Below, in pieces: positions 1 through 6,870 of a stretch of DNA of 21,478 nt. Under the pieces are notes generated by a model that had not been told where the DNA came from, searched no databases, and saw only the letters and a list, made by a program, of their open reading frames with translations. Every line of letters starts with the position of its first letter. Position 1 is the first letter of the stretch. Source of the DNA: Brachionus koreanus (taxonomy: Eukaryota; Rotifera; Eurotatoria; Ploima; Brachionidae); NCBI GenBank assembly GCA_016987375.1, contig PJRA01000216.1:2142171-2163648 (forward strand), written 5' to 3'. The position numbers were made by a program, and so were the translations under genes.

Positions 1-99
1 CTTAGAATTCGTTTGAACAAATTTGTACAACATTGTACTGTTTTCAAAACAATTTTTGCACAACTAGAAAAATAATTATATAGTTTTTCCTTTTTGTAC

Positions 100-372
100 T
101 GTAATTTTTGTACTAAGATTTCACATTGCCAAGCTCAACTTGGCTTCAAACCTGAAATTCTAATGACTGTGTTCAAAAGTCTATTTATTAGTCACCTTGA
201 TTATAAGAGTCCAGTTTTGATGATTAGAATAGTGCGAATTAAAGCCCATATTAAAATCATCCGGAAAAGAATCATAAAAAAAATTGGTATCACAAATAAG
301 AAATTGTTCAGCATCCAAGACGCAAAAGGGCGTATAGAAATAACGTGCATTATAAAAGTTTCTAAACTTTAA
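100..372 (+). pseudogene. non-LTR retrotransposon (LINE) reverse-transcriptase relic
   Basis: The translated stretch contains FKSLFISHLDYKSPVL, which matches the segment seen downstream of the palm domain in Jockey/CR1-type reverse transcriptases (usual form YKSLIRSHLDYCSPVW). It is followed by a basic stretch KIIRKRIIKKIG where these proteins have a KIQNRAIRII-like helix. No FADD catalytic box, endonuclease or start is visible, and similarity fades before the stop at 372, so this is an internal fragment. Its 5' part may lie outside the window. I infer a dead insertion. It has the opposite orientation to the relic at 3600-4240. Confidence 0.72.
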
Positions 373-854
373 CAAAGCAAACAAGAGAAAATTCATAAAG
401 GTGTAAAATTAGTGAGAATCAAAAAAAATGCTTATTATTTAACAGGATGTTTCAGGCAGAAATCGAACTCAAAACTCACATGAGAAGATACCAAAGAACC
501 ACAAATACCATTAAAATAGATTCGATTTAAAAGCCATCTTTTTTCTTGATTTAATTTATTTTTCTCATAAAAAATTTAATAAAGAATCCACAATTTTTCA
601 AATTTGATTGTGTTGAAAACCTAATTTTTATAATAATAAAATCAAAAATTATTAAAAAACAAAGTAAATTGACGAAAATAGAATAAAATTTCTTGACAAT
701 TTTGCGCATTCAAAAGGTCTTTTTTTAATGCAAAATGTCTCAATCTTAATTTAAAAAATAGATGAATTAGAAGATAAAAAATGTATGCTCCAAAGCTGAA
801 CTTTCGGATTTTTAAGCCGAGTTAAAGACAAAAAAAACAAGTATTTATGAATGA
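373..854. other. intergenic, no gene seen
   Basis: Very AT-rich spacer between the LINE relic and the 3' end of the CCHCR1-like gene. On the minus strand an AATAAA (plus-strand TTTATT near 556-561) could serve as poly(A) signal for that gene, which would give it a 3' UTR of roughly 300-400 nt. Nothing else is supported. Confidence 0.4.
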
Positions 855-3257
855 TTAAAAATTGATTGAATTTATAAAATAATAAAATTGTAAAAATAAA
901 TCTTGACGGCATTTTAAGTTTAAAAAAAAAAAATAAAAATTAAAAAAAAATAAACCTTTGTTTTTGAGATCAGTTTCATTGTTCTCGCTGTTAATTTCTT
1001 CATCATCGTCATCGTCTAGGTCACTAAGTTCTAAATTTCCCATTATTTTTCTTATTTGCTGGAGTATTTCAGAATTTTTGTTCAAATCGCTATTATCACA
1101 TTGCTGTTCGTCGTCCGAATCCCTACAAATTTCATCCTCTTCAATATGCTGTCCAGATTCCATCCAAAATGATGTAATCTCTTCAGCATAGTCATTAACT
1201 TTGTCCTCCTCTTCATTAAACATCATGCCCTGCTGCCGCAGCGAGTTCATCAAAATATTCTTTTCTTTCTCAACCGAAATCAATTTTTCCTGTAAATTTT
1301 TAACATGATCTTTGTAATAATTCTCAGATGATTTCCACAAATTCTCAATTCTTTCCTTTTCTCGATTTGTGCTTCGTTCCATTTGACGCATTTGGACCAC
1401 GGCCTTGGCCTGTTCACGTCTCGCTTCCTTTATTTTTTCGTCCATTTTGGCCAATTTTTCCATAAACTGAGATTCACGCTCTCTCAAACATTTCTCGTTC
1501 TCTACACACAACTCGTTCTTTAGTTGAACGAATTTTGAATTAAGCTCGTCATATTTTTTGCTTATGTCATCATAAAGGTTGTCTTTTTCTTCCAATTGAC
1601 GTCCAACCTGGTCAATTTTTTCCTTTTTTTGCTCATTCAAAAGCCTCAATTCTTTAAGTTCACCATTTAACGTGTCTATGATTAGCTCATATTCTTCTTT
1701 CATTTTAGCAAGCTTGTCATTCATTGCCTGCATGTCTTGTTGAAGCTTATTCGCCAGCAGATCACGTTCATCAGTGACGCGTTTAAGCTCTGATGTGACA
1801 AAATGTTTGTCCTCTGGATCTTCTGCTTGGTTCATTTGAGTTACATGCGGCTCAATTGAACCTTGAATGGTGCTCAATGTAACAGTCATATCCAATATAT
1901 TGCCTCTTGCATTTTCTGGCTTAGATGTATACAAAGCTTTTATGACTCCAAGTCTATTCTTGGCAAACTCCACCCTTTGGTCCAAATGATTTAACTTTTT
2001 GTTCGCAGTTCTAAAGCTTTCTTCAATCAATTGATAATTTTTGATTATTTCATCGACAAAATTTTTAAGTTCCATTGATGATTGCAGATCCTGTTTTTGC
2101 TTAGATTCCAAATTCTCATTTTTGTCTTTGAGAATGCTTATCTGTTCGCTCAACTCTGATACATCACTGTTTAGTACACTAATCTCGGCTTTTTTGTCCT
2201 CGATTATATTCTCCAATATTTTTGTCTTAACTGATTGATCATCAAGCTGCTGACGATAGCTATCTATTTCTTTCTGATCAATGCTTTTTTCCTGTTTGAA
2301 ATTTATTTCTTGACTTTTAAGTTGTATCAACAATTCGTAGACTTTAGACCGCCATTTATTCAAAAGACCGACGCGCCGCTTTTCCAAATTGTTGGTGCCT
2401 GATTCCAATTGATTTTCTTGAAGTGTTAAAATTTCGTTCATTGACTTCAATCGAATTTGAAGGCTCGAATTGTCATTTTTTAAAGAATCTATCTTTGACT
2501 TTAATCTATTAATCTCATTTTCGTACAATTCACGTTCTTCACTCATTTCTTTAACTGTTTGAATTGTAGGCATTGAGTTTTGAACATAGTTTTTTAAATT
2601 ATCAAGTTCTATAGATATTTTTTTATTATTAGAGGTTAATTTTTCAATAGTCGAATCTTTGTCTAACAATACACGCTCACTTTCGGTCTTGAGTGAATCG
2701 TAATTTGAACGCAAAGTGGCAATTTCATTTCGAAATGAGTCGCCTATACTTTTATTTTCAGACTTCAAGGCTTCAATTTTTTCTTCTGAATCTTTCTGAT
2801 TCAAAGCCAATTGCTGATTAGCGTTGTTTAGCTTTTCATTGAGATTAGCAATTTGCTCATTGTATTTAGATTCTATAGTTTGGGTTCTACTTAAATTATT
2901 CTCTTTTTCTGAATTAAGTTCGCATTTTAAATTTTGAATTTCTTTGGTTTGTTTCTGAATGAGCTCTTCGAGGGCGGTAATGCTTATTTTTCGATGCTCG
3001 GACACTTCAGTATAGAGTTGGGCTTGTTCGATAAAATCTCTGTTCCGATGTCGTAGTGCTTCGTTTTCGGAGTGCAATTTTTTTATTTCGTCTTTAAGTT
3101 TGTCCAGTTCGCTGGTAAACTGAAGAATTTGAGAGTCGCTCGGGTAAAAATCGTCGTTTAATGACGACTGAGATGGCAAAGAAGAATCGCCTGTCTTTTC
3201 AAACACTGTCGGAGGCAGAAGTTTCGGCGTAGACTGGTAATGATCCCAGTTATTCAT
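855..3257 (-). CDS. CCHCR1: CCHCR1-like coiled-coil alpha-helical rod protein
   Basis: A single long exon encodes about 770-800 residues, nearly all heptad-rich coiled coil, close to the length of vertebrate CCHCR1 (about 780). Two family landmarks are visible: LLNKWRSKVYELLIQLKSQE at residues 299-317, and EARREQAKAVVQMRQMER at 611-628, followed by an REKER stretch, a lysine-rich helix and LRQQG near 673-677. Near 730-750 ILQQIRKIMGNLELSDL aligns with the short terminal helix of CCHCR1, before an acidic run of Asp/Glu. Known CCHCR1 localises to centrosomes, centriolar satellites and P-bodies and is needed for proper mitosis; a similar role here is inferred. The ATG at 3257 is the first in frame. 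The last 33 residues are Phe-rich and come from T-tracts: a possible donor AAAG|GTTTAT at 955-956 suggests that the real protein ends differently through a small 3' exon I could not place with confidence. Confidence 0.88.
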   Translation of the reverse strand: MNNWDHYQSTPKLLPPTVFEKTGDSSLPSQSSLNDDFYPSDSQILQFTSELDKLKDEIKKLHSENEALRHRNRDFIEQAQLYTEVSEHRKISITALEELIQKQTKEIQNLKCELNSEKENNLSRTQTIESKYNEQIANLNEKLNNANQQLALNQKDSEEKIEALKSENKSIGDSFRNEIATLRSNYDSLKTESERVLLDKDSTIEKLTSNNKKISIELDNLKNYVQNSMPTIQTVKEMSEERELYENEINRLKSKIDSLKNDNSSLQIRLKSMNEILTLQENQLESGTNNLEKRRVGLLNKWRSKVYELLIQLKSQEINFKQEKSIDQKEIDSYRQQLDDQSVKTKILENIIEDKKAEISVLNSDVSELSEQISILKDKNENLESKQKQDLQSSMELKNFVDEIIKNYQLIEESFRTANKKLNHLDQRVEFAKNRLGVIKALYTSKPENARGNILDMTVTLSTIQGSIEPHVTQMNQAEDPEDKHFVTSELKRVTDERDLLANKLQQDMQAMNDKLAKMKEEYELIIDTLNGELKELRLLNEQKKEKIDQVGRQLEEKDNLYDDISKKYDELNSKFVQLKNELCVENEKCLRERESQFMEKLAKMDEKIKEARREQAKAVVQMRQMERSTNREKERIENLWKSSENYYKDHVKNLQEKLISVEKEKNILMNSLRQQGMMFNEEEDKVNDYAEEITSFWMESGQHIEEDEICRDSDDEQQCDNSDLNKNSEILQQIRKIMGNLELSDLDDDDDEEINSENNETDLKNKGLFFFNFYFFFLNLKCRQDLFLQFYYFINSINF

Positions 3258-3338
3258 TTTTTGCTATTTAAATTTAGAAAAAAATTCAATATGATTTATT
3301 TTTTTACTGATAGCAAATTTTTTTGTCTTAAATTTGTT

Positions 3339-3343
3339 ATTGG
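3339..3343 (-). promoter_or_regulatory. candidate CCAAT box upstream of the CCHCR1-like gene
   Basis: On the minus strand the sequence reads AACCAATAAC, about 82 nt upstream of the ATG at 3257. The position suits a CCAAT element, but a five-base match in this context is weak evidence. No convincing TATA box was seen between it and the start codon. Confidence 0.25.
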
Positions 3344-3599
3344 TTGTCATACCTACCAAGGACAAATTTAATGACCATTTTTACATTTTATCTATTTTTT
3401 TACGAAAATAATTTTTTGTTTTTAATATCATTATTTTTAATTTTAACTCTCCAGCAAACTAAATGATGAAAAAAATAAAACCTCTAAGTTTTTAATGTTT
3501 TATTCTTTTATTTGAATAATTTTAGTTTTAAATTGAAATTAAAAAAAAAAACATTTTTAAAAAATTCTCTATATAGATAAAATTATTTTATTAGTTATT

Positions 3600-4240
3600 T
3601 AGCTGTTCTTACTGTGACACCATAACCAGGAGAATAAGTCATTTGTCTGTCAAAGCTGCCTTGAAGCTTTCTATTGACTTGGGTATATCTTCATTCTTAG
3701 CCAAACTATTCCAATGTGAAATCACTCTAATTAAAAATAAAACAGTCAATAGCAGTCACAGAAGCAAAATGGGTCTCTGATCATATTCATCTTTATTAAT
3801 TCCTCTACTAATTTAAACATTTCAATCAAATATTCTCTTACTTCCTTTTACTTACCTTTTTAAATCTCATCTCAAATAAAACAGTACGGTTCTAATGTTT
3901 GTTAGCCATTGAGATTTTTAAAATGCTTTTCTGTACATTCCCTAATGTTTCCTATTCTATTCTATTCAATTCATTTTTTGGTCTATAGAACTGCAATGCA
4001 AATTCAAAGTGGAGTATTACCACTTTTAACTATTATTTCTAAATCCTAATACAATTTGCCCTTTTTATTTAATCTTAGGTCAACTTTAGATCAGATTATA
4101 CCATTAAATATAAATTTATTTTAAAAATTCGTTATCTCTAGTGTTACATTCCCACTTTCTATGTTGCTATGAACAACTTATCTCAAATTCAATCTTCCAA
4201 AATGCATCACTTTACATTTTTGAGCAAAGAAACTCATTCA
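3600..4240 (-). pseudogene. degraded CR1-like LINE, reverse-transcriptase 3' half
   Basis: Read on the minus strand, pieces of one LINE protein appear in the right order across several frames and stop codons. At about 4217-4197 is KCKVMHFGR, the hallmark motif downstream of the palm domain in CR1/RTE-type reverse transcriptases. Next come ELNRIE and NVQKSILKISMANKH (thumb-like region), then YLIEMFKLV, and finally RVISHWNSLAKN with IESFKAAL ending at a TGA at 3639-3641, which is the usual C-terminal tail. At least three frameshifts and many stops show that it is dead. The upstream reverse-transcriptase core is missing, as in 5'-truncated insertions. Family assignment rests on motif memory. Confidence 0.8.
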
Positions 4241-4298
4241 CAAGTTAAAAATAGAAAAACAAAAGAATACAAAAGACAAAAATGATGAAAAATTTGAA

Positions 4299-4322
4299 TA
4301 CAAGCCAGATGACAAGCCAGAT
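4299..4322 (+). repeat. two tandem copies of a 12-bp unit
   Basis: The unit ACAAGCCAGAT preceded by T or G occurs twice back to back. It sits in a Lys/Asp/Glu-rich reading frame of about 50 codons with no start codon. I regard the frame as chance. Confidence 0.5.
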
Positions 4323-4383
4323 GAAGAATATAAAATGATGATGAATTGTTGGGAAAACTTTAGGCGTCCAAAAAGGAATTAAA

Positions 4384-4402
4384 TTAACACTCAAAGGCCG
4401 GA
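4384..4402 (+). repeat. left TTAA target site plus terminal inverted repeat
   Basis: TTAA followed by CACTCAAAGGCCGGA. It pairs with the inverted copy at 4830-4848. Confidence 0.75.
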
Positions 4403-4844
4403 GGGGCCTTTGGACCCCTTTTGTTTATTTCTTTCTCTGTTTTTTATTCAATAAATTTAATCATTTTTTCTATCTCCTTTTCAATCATATCTCAGTTAAA
4501 TAATTTTTAAATCAAAAGAGAAATAATCAAAAATTGTGCCCAAAGATACCACTTCTTCATAGACCGTGTAGTAAATGGTTGGAATAAGCTGGGAGTGGAT
4601 GCAGTGGAAGGTCAATCTAGCGATATTTTCAAAGCAAAAATAGACAAAAACTTTCATTATATTTTTTGCACATAATCTGTTGTCAGATTTACGAATTTAT
4701 GCGTTGCAATTAACCACTTTACTATACTATACTATTATAAAAATTATTTAACATTTAAAACAAAAAAATTTTATTTTGATTGAAAAAAAGTAAAAAAAAC
4801 GAGTCAAATAAGATGGGTCGAAAAATCCATCCGGCCTTTGAGTA
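4388..4844. mobile_element. TTAA-flanked TIR element (non-autonomous, piggyBac-type target site)
   Basis: The 457-bp segment starts CACTCAAAGGCCGGA and ends with the reverse complement of TACTCAAAGGCCGGA, so 14 of the first 15 bases match between the ends. It is bounded on both sides by TTAA (4384-4387 and 4845-4848). A TTAA duplication is the hallmark of piggyBac-superfamily insertion, so the superfamily is inferred from the target site alone. There is no transposase reading frame. The interior carries a LINE tail (4511-4675). A second, shorter member with related ends lies at 8266-8468. Confidence 0.75.
4511..4675 (+). pseudogene. LINE C-terminal tail fragment inside the TTAA element
   Basis: An open stretch with no start codon encodes RYHFFIDRVVNGWNKLG followed by VEGQSSDIFKAKIDK and a stop at 4673-4675. 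This is the conserved end of Jockey/CR1-type reverse-transcriptase proteins (usual form FFSNRVVNxWNSLP ... SFKxxLDK). It is unbroken for about 54 codons, yet only the tail is present, upstream ending at a stop codon at 4508-4510. It lies wholly between the terminal repeats of the TTAA element, so it was either captured by that element or inserted into it. Confidence 0.82.
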
Positions 4845-4848
4845 TTAA
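4830..4848 (-). repeat. right terminal inverted repeat plus TTAA target site
   Basis: On the minus strand this reads TTAA followed by TACTCAAAGGCCGGA, differing from the left end only in the first element base. Confidence 0.75.
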
Positions 4849-5111
4849 AAAATTGAATAATTGGTTGGTATATACAATGGTATATGGGTTCTTATGAAAT
4901 GAGCTTCAAATAATTTAATGAGCCAAAAAAATTAAAAAATTAATATATTTATTTTTATTTTCTTTTATTTTCATTAATATACAATTCTAGTATTAATTTA
5001 TTTTTATTTAATTGAATAAATAATTTGCTTCGTCTATGACTGCAATCATTTATTAATATTTATCTATTTTAATTAATTTTACGTTTTTAAAGGTATGACA
5101 CGAATCACTTG

Positions 5112-5137
5112 TACTGGGCTCCACTCTGTACCCAGTA
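5112..5137. repeat. 7-bp perfect hairpin
   Basis: TACTGGG and CCCAGTA are separated by 12 bases in an otherwise AT-rich spacer. It lies just before the repeat fragment at 5150-5248. Its function is unknown. Confidence 0.4.
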
Positions 5138-5149
5138 TTTGATCCCAAG

Positions 5150-5248
5150 TTCAAGAATTTGTTACTGAAAATTAAAATGAAAATTTTTAAAATGTAATCG
5201 GATTTTAGGAAATCGGATGAACAGTACCAAAGATAAAGAGCATTTTAA
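5150..5248. repeat. diverged fragment similar to the 8266-8468 element
   Basis: The order GAATTTGTTAC, AAATTTTTAAAATG, CGGATTTT then GGAAATC, GATGAACA and GATAAAGAG recurs with mismatches at about 8352-8430, inside the short TTAA-type element. The terminal repeats are missing here, so this is a partial or decayed copy. Confidence 0.6.
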
Positions 5249-5474
5249 CCATTTAGGCTAATAAATTTTTAACTATAATCCTAAATTATATCGTAATTAT
5301 TCAAGAAATAATAAAATTATACGAATAATAATTAAAATCTCACCAGACTTAGCTAGTGAAGGGAATAAATCCTCAAGTCGATAAAATAATTTTTTATTTT
5401 GATTAATTAAGATTCTCAAAAAATAATTTCTAAATGCTTTAAATTAAAAAAAAAAACTCTTTTTATTTTAAAAG

Positions 5475-5480
5475 TTTATT
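5475..5480 (-). terminator. poly(A) signal overlapping the I29 stop codon
   Basis: The minus strand reads GAATAAAC, so the TAA stop codon lies inside an AATAAA hexamer. A second AATAAA follows at 5462-5467. If the first is used, the 3' UTR is extremely short. Confidence 0.5.
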
Positions 5481-5772
5481 CAAAATTAGACATTTTATTC
5501 GAACCAAATCCTCTTCTTTTACTGAACTCTTCTTGCGTCATATCAGCAAACTCGTTTATTCCAAGTCTATAACTATGGGTTTCTTGATTGTGCTTCTCTA
5601 TAAAATCAACATTTTTACTAAAAATATTGAATCGTTGCCGTTCTTCTGCATCATTAGGGTATGATTTTTTGTATTTGTCTTTAAATTCCGACCATAATTG
5701 GCGCATATGCTGTTGACTTTGGGATCCACAAACAAAAACCAAAATCAAAAGAAAAACGCATAAAGATTTCAT
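5476..5772 (-). CDS. secreted stand-alone I29 cathepsin-propeptide inhibitor-like protein
   Basis: This 98-residue protein begins with a hydrophobic signal peptide (residues 1 to about 19). It then carries a complete I29 propeptide with a perfect ERFNIN spacing (E43, R47, F51, N54, I58, N62) and the GNFD motif (G71, N73, F75, D77). In C1A proteases (cathepsin L-like) this propeptide blocks the active site and assists folding. Here the frame stops after residue 98 with no catalytic cysteine or histidine domain, and no matching downstream exon was found. Known stand-alone examples are Drosophila crammer and rodent CTLA-2, which inhibit cathepsin L-type enzymes. A secreted or endolysosomal inhibitor is the likely role. 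It has no cysteine outside the signal peptide, so it lacks the free cysteine known in CTLA-2. The alternative is a gene truncated by loss of its protease exons. Confidence 0.88.
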   Translation of the reverse strand: MKSLCVFLLILVFVCGSQSQQHMRQLWSEFKDKYKKSYPNDAEERQRFNIFSKNVDFIEKHNQETHSYRLGINEFADMTQEEFSKRRGFGSNKMSNFE

Positions 5773-5847
5773 TTTTGAACTTATTTTTCAAAAAATGACT
5801 AAATTTAATTTTGGCTCGATTGACCTCATTTAATATTTAAAATATTT

Positions 5848-5857
5848 CTATAAATAG
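5848..5857 (-). promoter_or_regulatory. candidate TATA element of the I29 gene
   Basis: The minus strand reads CTATTTATAG about 76-85 nt upstream of the ATG. The plus-strand reading CTATAAATAG is equally TATA-like and could serve the divergent gene at 6188, though it is 330 bp away from it. The same decamer occurs at 19187-19196. Confidence 0.35.
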
Positions 5858-6141
5858 TTTACCAAAAATATTTTTGACAAATGTTTTCTTACAAAAATTT
5901 TATTTTTTTTTTAAGTGCACAATCAAAAGAATTCACCAAATCGGACTTGGATTTGTGTGTTTCTAATTAGAACTTGGTTGCTGTAAACATCATTAAGATT
6001 AGCTTCAATCAAAATTTTTAGGATTAAAAAAAAACAAATATTGATTTTTAAAATTATTTTTCGACAATAAACTTTTCTTTTCAAAAATAAAACTTGCTAT
6101 TTATTGTGATTTAATATTTGTTATTTCCTTAGAAAAACACT

Positions 6142-6186
6142 ATGCTGAACAACAAAAAACCAGATCATCTAGTAAAGATTAACTAA
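6142..6186 (+). CDS. 14-codon upstream ORF before the 6188 gene
   Basis: ATG at 6142 opens a 14-codon frame ending at TAA 6184-6186, one base before the main ATG at 6188. If the transcript starts upstream, ribosomes would have to terminate and reinitiate almost in place, or bypass this ATG. A possible splice acceptor TTTCCTTAG ends at 6132, so transcripts may include it. No peptide function is claimed. Confidence 0.35.
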   Translation: MLNNKKPDHLVKIN

Positions 6187-6187
6187 A

Positions 6188-6700
6188 ATGCAAAGGATCG
6201 AGAACAGCTTCTTGGAAAAGAGTGAAATTTTGGCCCATTCGCCAGTTCACTTGGTATCTCGTTCGAACACATTTTACAATCAGAATGAGCCAAAGAAGCC
6301 CGAAGTGCTGACAAATTCATCGGTTAATTTTTTCAAAGACATCGGTCAGGAATCCTTTCGAAGTTATGTTCATCCACAAGCAGGCATTTTGCCAAAATTT
6401 GGCAAAAAACAAACTGGAAGACCGCCACTAAGAGGTCTACTTGACAACGGAGCCCAAGCTCCAAATCAATTGATCATAAACAGTCATTTCTACAATCGTG
6501 AAGTTCTAAATTCATATATTGTGAGCGAAAATTATCGACGGCGTCTTTTGTTTGAAACAGAACAAAAAAAAGAAACTTACATAAGACAAAGAATTTTATT
6601 CAATCATTTAAGATCACGAAAAGAACTCGTTATGCCTAAAAAACAAACAACGATTTCATTACCAAATTTAATTATTAATTTTGATAAATCAAAAAGTTAA
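6188..6700 (+). CDS. unrecognised 170-residue protein
   Basis: I do not recognise this protein. It is hydrophilic with no signal peptide or membrane segment. The middle is Gly/Pro-rich around residues 75-95 (HPQAGILPKFGKK, then GRPPLRGLL, GAQAPNQLI). From about 118 to 155 it is a basic, probably helical stretch rich in Arg/Lys/Glu. The tail is short and basic. Codon third positions use G and C clearly more often than the flanking DNA, which supports real coding. The ATG at 6188 is the first of the frame after TAA stops. It is divergent from the I29 gene and convergent with the CAP-Gly gene, with an AATAAA 28 nt past the stop. A single-exon gene is likely. Confidence 0.65.
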   Translation: MQRIENSFLEKSEILAHSPVHLVSRSNTFYNQNEPKKPEVLTNSSVNFFKDIGQESFRSYVHPQAGILPKFGKKQTGRPPLRGLLDNGAQAPNQLIINSHFYNREVLNSYIVSENYRRRLLFETEQKKETYIRQRILFNHLRSRKELVMPKKQTTISLPNLIINFDKSKS

Positions 6701-6727
6701 GAGAAAAAAAAAATTTTTAATTTTTTA

Positions 6728-6740
6728 AATAAAATTTATT
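6728..6740. terminator. two-way poly(A) signal of convergent genes
   Basis: AATAAAATTTATT contains AATAAA on the plus strand (6728-6733) and on the minus strand (6735-6740). The plus one lies 28 nt past the stop of the 6188 gene; the minus one lies about 75 nt past the stop of the CAP-Gly gene at 6813. AATAAA-like words are frequent in AT-rich DNA, so the placement is the evidence. Confidence 0.55.
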
Positions 6741-6812
6741 AAAAATAAAAGTTCTAATAACTAAAGGGCAGTTTTTGGTAAAACATTTAATTTTAATCTT
6801 GACTAACCAATT

Positions 6813-6870
6813 CTATCCCCATGCCATAACTACTTTACTGAAACTAACGAATACACCTTTATTTGGTTTC
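6813..6870 (-). CDS. CAP-Gly gene exon 7 (58 nt, completes the domain)
   Basis: Acceptor TTTTTTTATTTAG ends at 6871. The exon encodes KPNKGVFVSFSKVVMAWG and a stop. This is exactly the missing end of a CAP-Gly domain (family form K-x-GVFV-x(4)-V). The phase-2 junction restores an Ala codon. Confidence 0.82.

Noticed and set aside
181..396. Minus-strand open frame opposite the LINE relic
   Set aside because: It is the antisense shadow of a recognisable reverse-transcriptase fragment and has no protein-like features of its own.
455..475. tRNA B-box-like word (GAGTTCGATTT on the minus strand)
   Set aside because: The flanking bases do not form a T-stem, and no A-box, anticodon stem or acceptor stem is present.
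4224..4382. Lys/Asp/Glu-rich open stretch of about 50 codons on the plus strand
   Set aside because: It has no start codon, overlaps the antisense LINE motif and contains a short tandem repeat. Most likely chance.
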